Shown: positions 16,725-28,708 of the stretch, one piece after another | Numbering within the stretch: position 1 is the stretch's first letter | Layout of the letters: every line of letters starts with the position of its first letter | NCBI RefSeq assembly: GCF_029167375.1 | Contig: NZ_JARFTP010000001.1 | Coordinates: 231,347-295,346 of the forward strand | Source of the DNA: Tsukamurella sp. 8F | Lineage (GTDB): Bacteria; Actinomycetota; Actinomycetes; Mycobacteriales; Mycobacteriaceae | Direction: 5' to 3' | Length of the DNA: 64,000 nt | Notes under the pieces: generated by a model | The model's input: only the letters and a program-made list of their open reading frames with translations | Told to the model about the DNA's origin: nothing | The model's database searches: none | Position numbers and translations under genes: made by a program

Positions 16725-17426
16725 TCAGCCCGGCGGGCGGAGCGTCGCGAATTCGTCGGTCACGCGCAGATACGTGTCCTGGAACCGGTACAGGGCGGGC
16801 GGGCGACCGCCGCTGCGCCCCGATCTCGCGGTGGTGCCCGTCGCGGTGATGACAGACCGGCGGGACAGGATCCGCAGGAGATTCGTTGCGTCGACCGGAT
16901 ATCCGAGCACGGCGACATAGATGTCGCGCAACTCCGAGACGGGGAACTCGCGCGGCGCGAGTGCGAACCCGATGTTGGTATAAGACAGCCGCGCGGCGAG
17001 TCGTGCCCGGGCGCGGTGCACCATGACGCCGTGGTCGAAGGCGGTGTTGGGCAGGTCGTCCACGGAGTGCCATGCGGTGTCCTCCGGCAGGCGCGGCTCG
17101 GTACCTGCGCGGACCAACCCGAGGAAGACCGACGCGATCGTCCGCGATGCGCTGTCGCTGGGCGGTATCCGGTGCGGCTCGGAGAACTCCGCGAACTGTT
17201 CCAGATGGGCCACGTCCGTGAGGTCGACCTTGTCGGCGAGGAGGCGGCGCGCGGAGGTCGGCAGGTCCTCGTCCGGCCCCAGCGGGCCGCCGGGGAGGGC
17301 CCAGGCTCCCGCGGCGGGCTCCAGCGCGCGCTGCCAGAGCAGGACGGACACGCTGCCGCCGTCGACGCGGAAGACGACGGACAGGACCTCGTGGGCAGTG
17401 GGGGGCACGATGCTGGATTCTGTCAT
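16725..17426 (-). CDS. nrtR: NrtR-type Nudix-related regulator of NAD synthesis
   Basis: NrtR proteins join a Nudix-like sensor to a C-terminal winged helix and repress NAD genes in response to ADP-ribose-type ligands. The 233 residues begin with the Nudix fold ([13 protein letters not shown]). The Nudix box is eroded: the usual REUxEE is RRLLADK, which argues for a sensor rather than a hydrolase. The C-terminus ([22 protein letters not shown], then RRSVITATG and GRPPALYRF) is the NrtR winged helix. It is divergent from nadABC with a 27-bp perfect operator between. ATG 17426 is used; ATG 17435 is possible. Confidence 0.85.
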   Translation of the reverse strand: MTESSIVPPTAHEVLSVVFRVDGGSVSVLLWQRALEPAAGAWALPGGPLGPDEDLPTSARRLLADKVDLTDVAHLEQFAEFSEPHRIPPSDSASRTIASVFLGLVRAGTEPRLPEDTAWHSVDDLPNTAFDHGVMVHRARARLAARLSYTNIGFALAPREFPVSELRDIYVAVLGYPVDATNLLRILSRRSVITATGTTARSGRSGGRPPALYRFQDTYLRVTDEFATLRPPG

Positions 17427-17443
17427 GCGCGGCATAGCGGTGC

Positions 17444-17483
17444 TACTGTCGAAGGCAGGTTTTCGATCAGTGAGCGAAAACCT
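17444..17483. promoter_or_regulatory. nadA promoter and NrtR operator
   Basis: AGGTTTTCG-N9-CGAAAACCT (17457-17483) is a perfect 9-9-9 inverted repeat between the divergent nrtR and nadA genes. A TACTGT -10-like box at 17444-17449 places the expected nadA transcript start at the left edge of the repeat, so binding would block it. The long spaced dyad fits a dimeric winged-helix repressor such as NrtR. Confidence 0.75.
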
Positions 17484-17528
17484 CCCGGCGCGGCCGGGGA
17501 CCCCAGCCGAAGAACAGGAGGCAGAGCG

Positions 17529-18578
17529 ATGACCACAGCAGCATCCCTGCCCGATACCAGCTCGCCGCTCTACGACGACATCGTCGAGGCGGGCGGCCAC
17601 TATGCCGGGATCGAGCCCGACGCCCGGTGGGCCGCCGAGGTCGAGCGCCTCGCGACCCTGCGCAACGCCACCATCCTGGCCCACAACTACGAGGTACCCG
17701 CGATCCAGGACGTCGCCGACTTCGTCGGTGACTCGCTCGCGCTGTCTCGCATCGCCGCGGAGGTCACCACCGACACGATCGTCTTCTGCGGAGTGCACTT
17801 CATGGCCGAGACCGCGAAGATCCTGAGCCCGGAGAAGACGGTGCTCATTCCGGACCAGCGGGCAGGCTGCTCGCTGGCCGACTCCATCAAGGCGGTCGAG
17901 CTCGAGGAGTGGAAGGCCGAGCACCCGGGGGCGGTGGTCGTCTCGTATGTGAACACCACTGCCGAGATCAAGGCACTCACCGACATCTGCTGCACGAGCT
18001 CGAATGCCGTCGAGGTCGTGGAGTCGATCCCAGCGGACCGCGAGATACTCTTCCTCCCGGACCAATTCCTCGGTGCGCACGTAAAGCGGGTGACCGGCCG
18101 CGCGAACCTGCACATCTGGGCAGGTGAGTGCCACGTGCACGCCGGCATCAACGGCGATGAGCTCGCGCAGCAGGCGCTCGAGCATCCGGACGCCGACCTC
18201 TACGTGCACCCCGAATGCGGTTGCGCCACTTCGGCTCTGTATCTCGCGGGCGAGGGTGCCGTGCCGGAGGACCGCGTGAAGATCCTCTCGACGGGTGGCA
18301 TGCTCGACGCGGCTCGTGCGACCGGCGCCAAGGAGGTTCTGGTGGCCACCGAGGTGGGAATGCTGCACCAGCTCCGACGGGCAGCGCCGGGAGTCGAGTT
18401 CCGCGCCGTCAACGACCGGGCGTCGTGCAGGTACATGAAGATGATCACCCCGGCCGCGCTGCTGCGCTGCCTCGTGGAGGGGCGCGACGAGGTGTTCGTC
18501 GACGAGGAGATGGCCGCCGCCGGCCGCGTCGCCGTGGAGCGCATGATCGGCATCGGCCGGCCCGGCGGCGGGGAATGA
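17529..18578 (+). CDS. nadA: Quinolinate synthase NadA
   Basis: NadA is a [4Fe-4S] enzyme that condenses iminoaspartate with dihydroxyacetone phosphate to give quinolinate. The 349 residues include [56 protein letters not shown] and PECGCATSA, which supply the conserved cluster cysteines and substrate histidines. The ATG at 17529 follows AGGAGG (17516-17521). It overlaps nadB by ATGA, beginning the nadA-nadB-nadC operon. Confidence 0.97.
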   Translation: MTTAASLPDTSSPLYDDIVEAGGHYAGIEPDARWAAEVERLATLRNATILAHNYEVPAIQDVADFVGDSLALSRIAAEVTTDTIVFCGVHFMAETAKILSPEKTVLIPDQRAGCSLADSIKAVELEEWKAEHPGAVVVSYVNTTAEIKALTDICCTSSNAVEVVESIPADREILFLPDQFLGAHVKRVTGRANLHIWAGECHVHAGINGDELAQQALEHPDADLYVHPECGCATSALYLAGEGAVPEDRVKILSTGGMLDAARATGAKEVLVATEVGMLHQLRRAAPGVEFRAVNDRASCRYMKMITPAALLRCLVEGRDEVFVDEEMAAAGRVAVERMIGIGRPGGGE

Positions 18579-20068
18579 CCGATCTCCTCGTCGTCGGTGC
18601 CGGTGTCGGCGGACTGACGGCGGCACTCGCGGCCGTCGAGGCGGGCCGTGACGTGACGGTCCTGTGCAAGCCCGCCACGGATCGCGGGCCTGCGACGGCC
18701 ACGGCGTTCGCACAGGGCGGCGTCGCGGTGTGTGCGCCGGACGATCCGCTGCTGGGCGACCCCGGCGACTCGATCGAACTGCACGTTGCCGACACGATCG
18801 CGGCCGGCGCCGGATACGTGGACGAGGTCGCGGCGCGGTCGATCCTGACCGGCGGTGCAGACGCGGTGCGCAGGCTCATCACGTGGGGCGCGCGTTTCGA
18901 CCGAGACGGGACGGGCCTCCTCAGCCGCACGCGCGAGGGCGGACACAGCGCCCGCCGCATCGTCCACGCCGGCGGCGACGCCACTGGAGCAGAGATCCAG
19001 CGCGCGCTGACCGCCGCGGCGCGCTCGGGCGGTGTCCGCGTGCGCCGCGCCGTCGCGCAGTCCCTGCTGCTCGGGCCCGACGGTGCAGCGCTGGGCGTCC
19101 GCACCGACTGCGGCGATCTGCGCGCGGGCGCGGTCGTTCTTGCGACGGGTGGTGCCGGGCATCTCTACGCCAGCACCACCAACCCACTCGGGGCCACCGG
19201 CGACGGAATCGCGCTCGCCGCGGCGGCAGGCGCCGAGGTCTCCGGCGTAGACTTCGTGCAGTTCCATCCGACGATGCTGTTCACGCCCGGCGCCCGGGGC
19301 CGGCGGGCACTCGTGACCGAGGCGGTGCGGGGCGAGGGTGCGCGGCTCGTCGCCGCCGACGGCACCTCCGTCACCGCGGGCGTGCATCCGCTCGGCGACC
19401 TCGCGCCGCGCGACGTGGTGTCGAGGGCGGTGCAGGCAGCCATGGAACGCACGGATTCTCCGTGCGTGTACCTGGATGCGCGGTCGATCGCCGGCTTCGC
19501 GCGACGGTTTCCGACGGTTACCGCCGCGGTGTCCGACGCGGGAATCGACCCTGCGCGGGACCTCGTCCCCGTGACGCCCGGCGCGCACTACCTGTGCGGG
19601 GGCGTGGTCACCGGCCTCGACGGAGCGACGACGGTGCCCGGTCTCTACGCGGTCGGTGAGGTCGCCTGCACCGGGCTGCACGGCGCGAACCGGCTGGCCT
19701 CCAACAGTCTGCTGGAGGCGCTTGTCATGGGGCTGCGCGTGGCGTCCGCCGCGGTGTCGCCCGCGGCGAGCGCCGCCGCTGCCGATTCGGGCCCGCGACC
19801 GATCGCGGATCGGATCGCGCTGCAGGACTTGATGACCCGGTACTGCGGCGTGAACCGGACATCGTCGGGTCTGAGCCGGCTCACGGATCTGATGGACGAC
19901 CCCGCGTTCGCCCCAGCGCGTATTCCGACGACCCTGCGAGATCATGAGGACGCCGCGCTCACCGCGCTCGCGCGAATAGTGGTGCATCAGGCCCGCGCGC
20001 GTCCTCCGGCCCCCACGGTCGGTGGCCGGAGAGTGACCGACCGGGCCGAGAGCAAGGAGTGTGCATGA
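18575..20068 (+). CDS. nadB: L-aspartate oxidase NadB
   Basis: NadB oxidises L-aspartate to iminoaspartate with FAD, feeding NadA. The 497 residues have the Rossmann FAD motif [19 protein letters not shown] near residue 5, the succinate-dehydrogenase-like [12 protein letters not shown] segment, [10 protein letters not shown], the active-site-type [12 protein letters not shown], and [13 protein letters not shown]. The ATG at 18575 overlaps the nadA stop. Its own stop overlaps the nadC ATG, so all three nad proteins are translationally coupled. Confidence 0.96.
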   Translation: MTDLLVVGAGVGGLTAALAAVEAGRDVTVLCKPATDRGPATATAFAQGGVAVCAPDDPLLGDPGDSIELHVADTIAAGAGYVDEVAARSILTGGADAVRRLITWGARFDRDGTGLLSRTREGGHSARRIVHAGGDATGAEIQRALTAAARSGGVRVRRAVAQSLLLGPDGAALGVRTDCGDLRAGAVVLATGGAGHLYASTTNPLGATGDGIALAAAAGAEVSGVDFVQFHPTMLFTPGARGRRALVTEAVRGEGARLVAADGTSVTAGVHPLGDLAPRDVVSRAVQAAMERTDSPCVYLDARSIAGFARRFPTVTAAVSDAGIDPARDLVPVTPGAHYLCGGVVTGLDGATTVPGLYAVGEVACTGLHGANRLASNSLLEALVMGLRVASAAVSPAASAAAADSGPRPIADRIALQDLMTRYCGVNRTSSGLSRLTDLMDDPAFAPARIPTTLRDHEDAALTALARIVVHQARARPPAPTVGGRRVTDRAESKECA

Positions 20069-20928
20069 CCGACCTGACCCTCGAACCCGTCCGCGCCGAG
20101 GTCGTCGGCCTCATCCGCACGGCGTTGCGCGAGGACCTGCGCTACGGCCCCGACGTCACGACGCTGGCGACGGTGCCGGAGGGCGACCGGACGGAGGCCC
20201 GCGTCGTGAGTCGTGCGCACGGTGTGCTCGCCGGGGTGCCGGTCGCGGAGTGGGTTCTCGACGAGGTGATCGGCGTCGGGAACTACCGTGTCCCCGGCAA
20301 GACGGTCGACGGTACCGCCATCGGACCCGGGGACACCGTGATGGTGATCGAGGCGCCCACCGCGGCACTGCTGACCGCGGAGCGCACGTTGCTCAACTTC
20401 CTGACACACCTGTCGGGCATCGCCACCGCGACCGATCGCTGGGTCCGGGAGCTCGAGGGCACTGGTGCGCACGTGCGGGACAGTCGAAAGACGCTGCCGG
20501 GCATGCGGGTCCTGCAGAAGTACGCCGTGCGTGCGGGCGGCGGTCTGAACCACCGTATGGCGCTCGGCGACGAGGCGCTGATCAAGGACAATCACGTCGC
20601 GGCGGCCGGCTCGGTGACGGCGGCGGTCGAGGCCGTGCGGCGGAGGTCGCCCGGGGTGCCGCTCGAGGTGGAGGTCGACTCGCTCGAGCAGCTCGACGAG
20701 GTCCTCGCGCTCGATGTGGACCTCGTCCTCCTGGACAACTTCCCGCTGTGGATGACGCAGGTTGCGGTGCAGCGACGGAAGCAGAACGCGCCGCGCACGA
20801 GGCTGGAGTCGTCCGGCGGTCTCACGCTGGAGTCCGCCAGGGACTACGCCCGGACCGGCGTCGACCTCCTGGCGGTCGGAGCCCTCACCCACTCTGTCAC
20901 CGCCTTGGATCTCGGTCTGGACATGTGA
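20065..20928 (+). CDS. nadC: Nicotinate-nucleotide pyrophosphorylase NadC
   Basis: NadC converts quinolinate and PRPP to nicotinate mononucleotide with loss of CO2. The 287 residues show DVTT near 30, LNFLTHLSGIAT, the PRPP/quinolinate site DSRKTLPGMRVLQKYAVRAGGGLNHR, KDNHVA, EVEVDSLEQ, DNF and ESSGGL. The ATG at 20065 lies five bases after AAGGAG, inside the end of nadB. A GTG at 20059 overlaps that ribosome site and is rejected. A 10-bp hairpin overlaps its stop codon. Confidence 0.96.
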   Translation: MTDLTLEPVRAEVVGLIRTALREDLRYGPDVTTLATVPEGDRTEARVVSRAHGVLAGVPVAEWVLDEVIGVGNYRVPGKTVDGTAIGPGDTVMVIEAPTAALLTAERTLLNFLTHLSGIATATDRWVRELEGTGAHVRDSRKTLPGMRVLQKYAVRAGGGLNHRMALGDEALIKDNHVAAAGSVTAAVEAVRRRSPGVPLEVEVDSLEQLDEVLALDVDLVLLDNFPLWMTQVAVQRRKQNAPRTRLESSGGLTLESARDYARTGVDLLAVGALTHSVTALDLGLDM

Positions 20929-20946
20929 CCGGCGACGGTCACATGT
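20921..20946 (+). terminator. Hairpin over the nadC stop codon
   Basis: ACATGTGACC-GGCGAC-GGTCACATGT is a perfect 10-bp stem with a 6-nt loop, and its left arm contains the nadC TGA. No T-tract follows. It may end the nadABC transcript as an actinobacterial-type hairpin without a U tail. Confidence 0.5.
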
Positions 20947-21014
20947 GAGCCGAAGGCTCGGTGTGCGACCGGCCGGGTATGCGCATCCATGCATCGGTCT
21001 GCACAATGGGCTGC

Positions 21015-22067
21015 ATGCCTACCAAGGTCTCTGCCTACGCCGCCCAGTCCGCCACCGAGCCCCTAGCGCCCCTCGCGATCGAGCGCCGGGATCCCGGCCC
21101 GCACGACGTTGAGATCCATATCGAGTACGCCGGTATCTGCCACAGCGACATACACACGGCCCGCAGCGAGTGGGGCGCCGCGCGCTATCCGGTGGTGCCG
21201 GGCCACGAGATCGCCGGAACCGTGACCGCCGTGGGGGATGACGTCGCGAAGTACAGGGTCGGGGACCGCGTCGGCGTCGGCTGCTTCGTCGACTCCTGCC
21301 GGGAGTGCGAGCCGTGCCGCGCGGGTGAAGAGCAGTACTGCGTGCGCGGCATGACCGGCACATACAACGCCGTCGGACGCGACGGCCAGCCTACGCAGGG
21401 CGGATACTCCACGAGCATCGTCGTGGACGAGAACTACGTGTGCCGGATTCCGGAGGGGATCGACCTCGCTGAGGCCGCGCCGCTGCTGTGTGCCGGCATC
21501 ACGCTGTTCAGCCCGTTGCGCCACTGGAACGCCGGCCCCGGTAAGCGGGTGGCGATCATCGGCCTCGGCGGATTAGGCCACATGGGGGTGAAGATCGCCC
21601 ACGCCATGGGTGCCGAGGTGACGGTGCTCAGCCAGTCGCTCAAGAAGATGGAGGACGGCCTGCGGCTCGGTGCGGACCACTACTACGCCACGTCCGATCC
21701 CGACACGTTCAAGAAGCTGCGCGGCAGCTTCGACCTGATCCTCAATACCGTTTCCGCGAACCTGGACATGCACCAGTACTTCGGCCTGCTCGCGGTGGAC
21801 GGAACGCTGGTCGAGCTCGGCCTGCCCGAGCATCCGGTCCCGGTGAACGTCTTCGATCTGACCCGGAACCGGAGGAGTTTCGCCGGATCCATGATCGGCG
21901 GCATCGCCCAGACACAGGAGATGCTGGACTTCTGCGCCGAGCACGGGCTGGGCGCGGAGATCGAGGTGATCTCCGCGGAGAAGATCAACGAGGCGTACGA
22001 GCGCGTCGTCGCCTCGGATGTGCGCTACCGCTTCGTCATCGATACCGCGACGCTGCCTGCGGTCTGA
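21015..22067 (+). CDS. Zinc-dependent NAD(P)-alcohol dehydrogenase, cinnamyl-alcohol type
   Basis: A 350-residue medium-chain alcohol dehydrogenase of the YahK/AdhC (cinnamyl-alcohol dehydrogenase-like) group, reducing aldehydes or oxidising alcohols. Catalytic zinc ligands are in GICHSDIH and GHEIAG. The structural zinc cysteines are in [17 protein letters not shown]. The Rossmann motif [10 protein letters not shown] follows near 190, and SQSLKK fits NADP preference. I use ATG 21015; in-frame ATGs at 21006 and earlier lack support. Physiological substrate is unknown. It is convergent with the racemase-like gene after a 6-base gap. Confidence 0.88.
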   Translation: MPTKVSAYAAQSATEPLAPLAIERRDPGPHDVEIHIEYAGICHSDIHTARSEWGAARYPVVPGHEIAGTVTAVGDDVAKYRVGDRVGVGCFVDSCRECEPCRAGEEQYCVRGMTGTYNAVGRDGQPTQGGYSTSIVVDENYVCRIPEGIDLAEAAPLLCAGITLFSPLRHWNAGPGKRVAIIGLGGLGHMGVKIAHAMGAEVTVLSQSLKKMEDGLRLGADHYYATSDPDTFKKLRGSFDLILNTVSANLDMHQYFGLLAVDGTLVELGLPEHPVPVNVFDLTRNRRSFAGSMIGGIAQTQEMLDFCAEHGLGAEIEVISAEKINEAYERVVASDVRYRFVIDTATLPAV

Positions 22068-22073
22068 CCGGCT

Positions 22074-22799
22074 TCACCCGGCGAAGAGGGCACCGAGACC
22101 GGCGGCGACCGGGCGGGATCCGCCCAGCCGAAGCCCTTCCCAGACCGTCACCTGATTGGCCGTGAGAATCGGTTTCCCGACCGCGGCCTCGATGCGGGCG
22201 AGATGAGCCGCCGTGTGGAATGCGGTGTCCGGCAACAGCACAGCTTGTGCCTCGGGTGAGTCGCCGGCGCGCGCCATATCCACCAGCCTGTCGCCGTCGA
22301 TCGTCCCGACCTCGGCGGCGGTCACGATGTCGTGGCTGGTCACCGCGGTGACCTGTGTGCCGGCGCGGCCCAGGAACTCCGCGAAGAGCGCCGCGACGTC
22401 GGCGGGATAGGTCGCGGCCACTGCGACCCTCTCCAACCCCAGCTCCGCGAGCGCATGAGCGAAGGCCAGGGACGTCGAGGATGCGGGCACTCCGGCGACC
22501 TCCCCGAGTTCCCGGGCCTGCTCATGCGCGCCGTCCCAACCATAGGCGAAGCTGCCGCTCGTGCAGGCCCACATGACCACGTCGGGCGCTATTCCGCGGG
22601 AACGTAGCGCCAGGGCGCCGGCGGCGAGCGTCTCGGGGCGTCCCCAGTCGAGCAACTGCTCGACGCGGTGGGCGTCGACGTTCATGAGGGTGTGCTGGAC
22701 GGGCAGCGCGCACGTGCCCGGCAGCAGGGTCTCGAACAGCGGGTAGTCGTCCTCTGCAGAGTGGCCGGGGTAGAGGATCCCGACGGTCGTGAAGGTCAT
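22074..22799 (-). CDS. Asp/Glu racemase superfamily protein, single-cysteine variant
   Basis: A 241-residue protein of the Asp/Glu racemase superfamily, close to the maleate isomerase/arylmalonate decarboxylase branch. The first catalytic cysteine is present, Cys79 in ACTSGSF, with a conserved NQVTVW near 215. The second cysteine, found at the matching place in the neighbouring paralogue as SCTNL (Cys190), is replaced by PDTAF with Asp191. Maleate isomerases use two cysteines, so the reaction is probably different. It is divergent from a DUF3830 gene over a shared palindrome. Substrate unknown. Confidence 0.78.
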   Translation of the reverse strand: MTFTTVGILYPGHSAEDDYPLFETLLPGTCALPVQHTLMNVDAHRVEQLLDWGRPETLAAGALALRSRGIAPDVVMWACTSGSFAYGWDGAHEQARELGEVAGVPASSTSLAFAHALAELGLERVAVAATYPADVAALFAEFLGRAGTQVTAVTSHDIVTAAEVGTIDGDRLVDMARAGDSPEAQAVLLPDTAFHTAAHLARIEAAVGKPILTANQVTVWEGLRLGGSRPVAAGLGALFAG

Positions 22800-22821
22800 G
22801 GTCGCACCTCCTCGCGCGGAT

Positions 22822-22841
22822 GTAGATTGTCGGCAATCTAC
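22822..22841. promoter_or_regulatory. Palindromic operator between racemase-like and DUF3830 genes
   Basis: GTAGATTG-TCGG-CAATCTAC is a perfect 8-4-8 inverted repeat in the 64-bp gap between two divergent genes. The core ATTGTCGGCAAT looks like sites of GntR-family (FCD) regulators. No such regulator gene lies beside it, so the cognate protein must be elsewhere. Confidence 0.6.
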
Positions 22842-22863
22842 CTCGCATGGAAGGAGTCCGCCC

Positions 22864-23355
22864 GTGGCTCGCTACATCGACATCACCCTCGCCCGCCGTG
22901 GCGTCACGTGTACGGCACGGCTGCTCGACGACCTCGCCCCCAAGACGTGCGACGCCGTGTGGGACGCCCTCCCGCTGGGCGACGAGGTCTATCACGCGAA
23001 ATATGCGCGCAACGAGATCTACACGCTGGTACAGGCTTTCGCCCGGGCAGAGCCGGGGCTGGAGAACCCGACCATAACGCCGATCCCGGGCGACGTGATG
23101 TACTTCGCGTTCGAGCCGTGGCAGCTGACACCAGCTACCCACGGGTATGCGGCGCAGGGCGGCCAGATCGACCTGGCGCTCTTCTACGGGCGGAACAACC
23201 TGCTACTCAACCCGGATTTCGGGTTCGTTCCGGGGACCGTGTTCGCGACGATCGAGCGGGGCCTCGACGACCTCGCCGGCGCCGCGAACGACCTCTGGCG
23301 CACCGGCGCCGAAGGGGAGCGGTTGCGCTTCGAGCGCCGCGATGGCGGCCTGTGA
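22864..23355 (+). CDS. DUF3830 family protein
   Basis: A 163-residue protein of the DUF3830 family, which has a cyclophilin-like fold and no established activity. Visible are a repeated beta pattern (YIDITLARRGVTCTARLLDDLAP), IPGDVMYFAFEPW and [15 protein letters not shown]. The GTG at 22864 follows AAGGAG (22851-22856) by seven bases. It is flanked by two Asp/Glu-racemase-like genes facing it from either side, suggesting one catabolic unit. Its last 153 bases are also read, on the other strand, as the C-terminus of the second racemase-like protein. Confidence 0.75.
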   Translation: MARYIDITLARRGVTCTARLLDDLAPKTCDAVWDALPLGDEVYHAKYARNEIYTLVQAFARAEPGLENPTITPIPGDVMYFAFEPWQLTPATHGYAAQGGQIDLALFYGRNNLLLNPDFGFVPGTVFATIERGLDDLAGAANDLWRTGAEGERLRFERRDGGL

Positions 23356-24111
23356 CGGCGATCGGCGCGGGCCGCGGCGCGCCCGCTGGCGGGTGCGCCG
23401 GAACAGTAGCTGCCGCGCGTACGGCCGGCGGATCCCGGCGGCGCGCAACGCCGCCCACAGCGACACCTGATTGGCAGTGAGCACCGGCTTGCCCAATTCG
23501 TCCTCGAGGCGGGGGATGAGGTCGTAGGTGCGCAGGTTCGTGCAGCTTATGAACACGCCGTCGGCGTCGGGGCGGTCCACGGAGCGTACGAGTGCCGAGA
23601 TCTCCGCGGGCGTCACCTGCCAGATGCGGTCCTCGCGTCCCAGTTGCCCGCTCGCGACGACATCGACGCCGGACTCCGCCAGGAAGTCGTGCAGTCGCGC
23701 GCTCACCGCCCCCGTATAGGGCGTGGCCACTGCGAGGCGGTGCACGTCCAGCGCGGCACACGCGTCGACGACCGCGCCTGCCGTGGTCACCGCGATCGGC
23801 GCTCCCGCGTCCGTCATGACGCGTCGCAGCCGCCGCTCGCCCACGGCTCCACGTACGAAACTGCCGGAGGTACATAGGTATACGACGACAGAGGGTGCGG
23901 TCGTGAGCAACTGCTGAGTCGCCTTGCGTACTGCGCGGTCCGAGCTGATGGCCTCGGCCATCTCGACCGTCGACCCCAGCCCGAGCTGCGGCGTGCGGGT
24001 CACCAGGAGGTCGACGGTGCGGGGTGCCCAGCGCCACATCTCGCGGTCGAGGGCGAAGTCATAGGGTGCGATGACGCCGACGAATGCAGGGGAATCGGAC
24101 GGGATCGGCAT
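23203..24111 (-). CDS. Asp/Glu racemase superfamily protein (maleate isomerase-like), extended C-terminus
   Basis: A 302-residue protein whose first ~235 residues match the maleate isomerase/Asp-Glu racemase superfamily. Both cysteines are present: Cys80 in LCTSGSF and Cys190 in SCTNLRT, followed by LTANQVSLW. The family normally ends near residue 235-240 (here YARQLLFRR). The remaining ~65 residues are arginine/proline-rich at first and lie antisense to the end of the DUF3830 gene. They are either a true extension or the result of a lost stop or frameshift. Substrate unknown. Confidence 0.75.
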   Translation of the reverse strand: MPIPSDSPAFVGVIAPYDFALDREMWRWAPRTVDLLVTRTPQLGLGSTVEMAEAISSDRAVRKATQQLLTTAPSVVVYLCTSGSFVRGAVGERRLRRVMTDAGAPIAVTTAGAVVDACAALDVHRLAVATPYTGAVSARLHDFLAESGVDVVASGQLGREDRIWQVTPAEISALVRSVDRPDADGVFISCTNLRTYDLIPRLEDELGKPVLTANQVSLWAALRAAGIRRPYARQLLFRRTRQRARRGPRRSPSQAAIAALEAQPLPFGAGAPEVVRGAGEVVEAPLDRREHGPRNEPEIRVE

Positions 24112-24209
24112 GTCACCTCCCGGGCTGGTGATCGAAAGACGAAGGGCTACCGCCCCCATTCTGGGTGCGACGGGCGCACCTCGCCACTCGGGCACGGTGC
24201 CGCGGCGCC

Positions 24210-24239
24210 TCGAAACGGGCGTGCGCCGCCACCTAGAAT
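24210..24239 (+). promoter_or_regulatory. hisD promoter (leaderless type)
   Basis: TAGAAT (24234-24239) lies exactly seven bases before the ATG at 24247. A TCGAAA hexamer 18 bases upstream (24210-24215) is a weak -35. No Shine-Dalgarno precedes 24247. Spacing fits a transcript starting at or next to the start codon. Confidence 0.5.
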
Positions 24240-24246
24240 GAAGGCC

Positions 24247-27322
<3,076 letters not shown>

Positions 27323-27429
27323 CGGCCACTCGACCACGCCGAGGTGCGGTGTCTTACGGCACTCGGGTCGGTTCCGTCGACATACGTGGATGACCGGGCG
27401 ACCGCCGTCCCCAATGATTCCCGGCGTCG

Positions 27430-28431
27430 TCAGCGACTATGTGGGAGCGCCGCGAGACCCGCGTCCAGCGACTCGAGGTACACCACCCCGCTGGCGTAGC
27501 TGTTCGTGCCGCGACACTTGGTTCCGATCGTGTTCCTTGAAGTGACGAGCGGCAGCGACCGCCAGCTATTGGACTCGAACAGTGGAGACATCTCGGCCTT
27601 GGGCCGTCCGTCCGGGTCCAGCGGGTAGAGGATCGCACCGTACTGCTGGAGGTCGGTCAGCCGCTCCATGCCGACGGTGAGAGTTCCCGCCGTCATCTCG
27701 ACGCCGCGGGGCGGCGGTAGCCGAAGCCCCGCGTCGGTGGCGAAGTTGTTGCAGCCGAATGATGCCTTCTCGATGCTGAAGGTCCCGGGCTCGCTGGATG
27801 TCCAGCGGCTGATCGATACGAAGGTGGCACGTCCGATGGGGCCGGCGTGGGTGGAGCGGACGGATGCCGCCTTCTTTTCGTACGCGGCCTTCTGTGCGTC
27901 GAACGCCCCCTTCGCTCCCAGCGCGTCGGCCACTCGGCGGCTGGTCTCCTTCCAGTCGGTCTTGAAGGCGATTTTCACCGTCGGGGCGATCCGGTCGAGG
28001 CGCTCGTCGCCGAAATCGGTCTTCAGCGACGCGGTCGGAGCCAGCACCACGATCAGATCCGGCTCGAGGCCGGCCACCTTCTCGTAGTCGATTCCCGAGC
28101 CGGACCCGACTTCTGTAGCGGATTTCAAGCGTTCGAGCTCGTTCGTTGTATACCACCGGGTGTCCACGCCCTTGCTCATCGTGTAGCCGATCGGCGTGAT
28201 ACCCAGCTCGGCCGCGAGTGGTGTCGTGTTACCTATGGTCACGATCCGCCGCGGAGCCACTGGAATATCGACGTCGCCGTTGTCGGCGGCGAATATTCGC
28301 GTGTCGTGGTCCGATGGCGCGATGGGAGTCGCTGCCCCGTTCGGCGAGGTGTCACCACAACCGGCGAGGAGCAGGGCGATCGAGAGCGCCATCCCGGTCA
28401 GCGCTCGGCGGGACCTCGACGATACGTTCAT
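27430..28431 (-). CDS. Iron-siderophore ABC transporter substrate-binding lipoprotein
   Basis: A 333-residue exported lipoprotein of the FepB/FecB class that captures ferric siderophore for an ABC importer. The signal peptide ends in the lipobox LLLAGCG, with the lipidated cysteine near residue 25. The mature part has the class III binding-protein layout with VAPRRIVTIG early, EKVAGLEPDLIVVL, and a central helix region. ATG 28431 follows GAAAGG. No permease or ATPase gene is adjacent, so it must use a transporter encoded elsewhere. An IdeR-type box lies about 100 bases upstream. Confidence 0.83.
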   Translation of the reverse strand: MNVSSRSRRALTGMALSIALLLAGCGDTSPNGAATPIAPSDHDTRIFAADNGDVDIPVAPRRIVTIGNTTPLAAELGITPIGYTMSKGVDTRWYTTNELERLKSATEVGSGSGIDYEKVAGLEPDLIVVLAPTASLKTDFGDERLDRIAPTVKIAFKTDWKETSRRVADALGAKGAFDAQKAAYEKKAASVRSTHAGPIGRATFVSISRWTSSEPGTFSIEKASFGCNNFATDAGLRLPPPRGVEMTAGTLTVGMERLTDLQQYGAILYPLDPDGRPKAEMSPLFESNSWRSLPLVTSRNTIGTKCRGTNSYASGVVYLESLDAGLAALPHSR

Positions 28432-28527
28432 GAACGGCCTTTCAGTAACCACCGGCCGGTCGGGGACTGCCCGAGTTCGGCGCGTCGCTCGATCCATCGT
28501 CGAGCGGCCGGCTTCGTTTGTTGGAAG

Positions 28528-28546
28528 GAAGTATAGGCTTACCTAC
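28528..28546 (-). promoter_or_regulatory. IdeR/DtxR-type iron box upstream of the siderophore-binding gene
   Basis: On the minus strand the site reads GTAGGTAAGCCTATACTTC. It matches about 15 of 19 positions of TWAGGTWAGSCTWACCTWA, with a strong left half and weak right half. It lies about 97 bases upstream of the lipoprotein start, in an A/T-rich stretch with a nearby TATATA. Iron repression is expected for such a gene. Confidence 0.55.
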
Positions 28547-28649
28547 TATATATCGGGCAATAGGGTCGATGGTGAGTAAACGGTTCTAATGGACATGGGT
28601 GTGCGGACGGGCCCGCGGCGTCCTGCCGTGAGGGAGCTGTAGGTGCCAC

Positions 28650-28680
28650 TTGACCTTGTCGCAGCGTCAAGGTGTGGAAT
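28650..28680 (+). promoter_or_regulatory. MerR-type promoter with 19-bp spacer and dyad
   Basis: TTGACC (-35, 28650-28655) and TGGAAT (-10, 28675-28680) are separated by 19 bp, the over-long spacing typical of MerR-activated promoters. Between them lies the perfect dyad ACCTTG-N9-CAAGGT (28653-28673). It is 28 bases upstream of the merR start, so autoregulation is likely. Confidence 0.75.
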
Positions 28681-28708
28681 CGGCTCGACCGGACGACGGG
28701 AGGGCACG

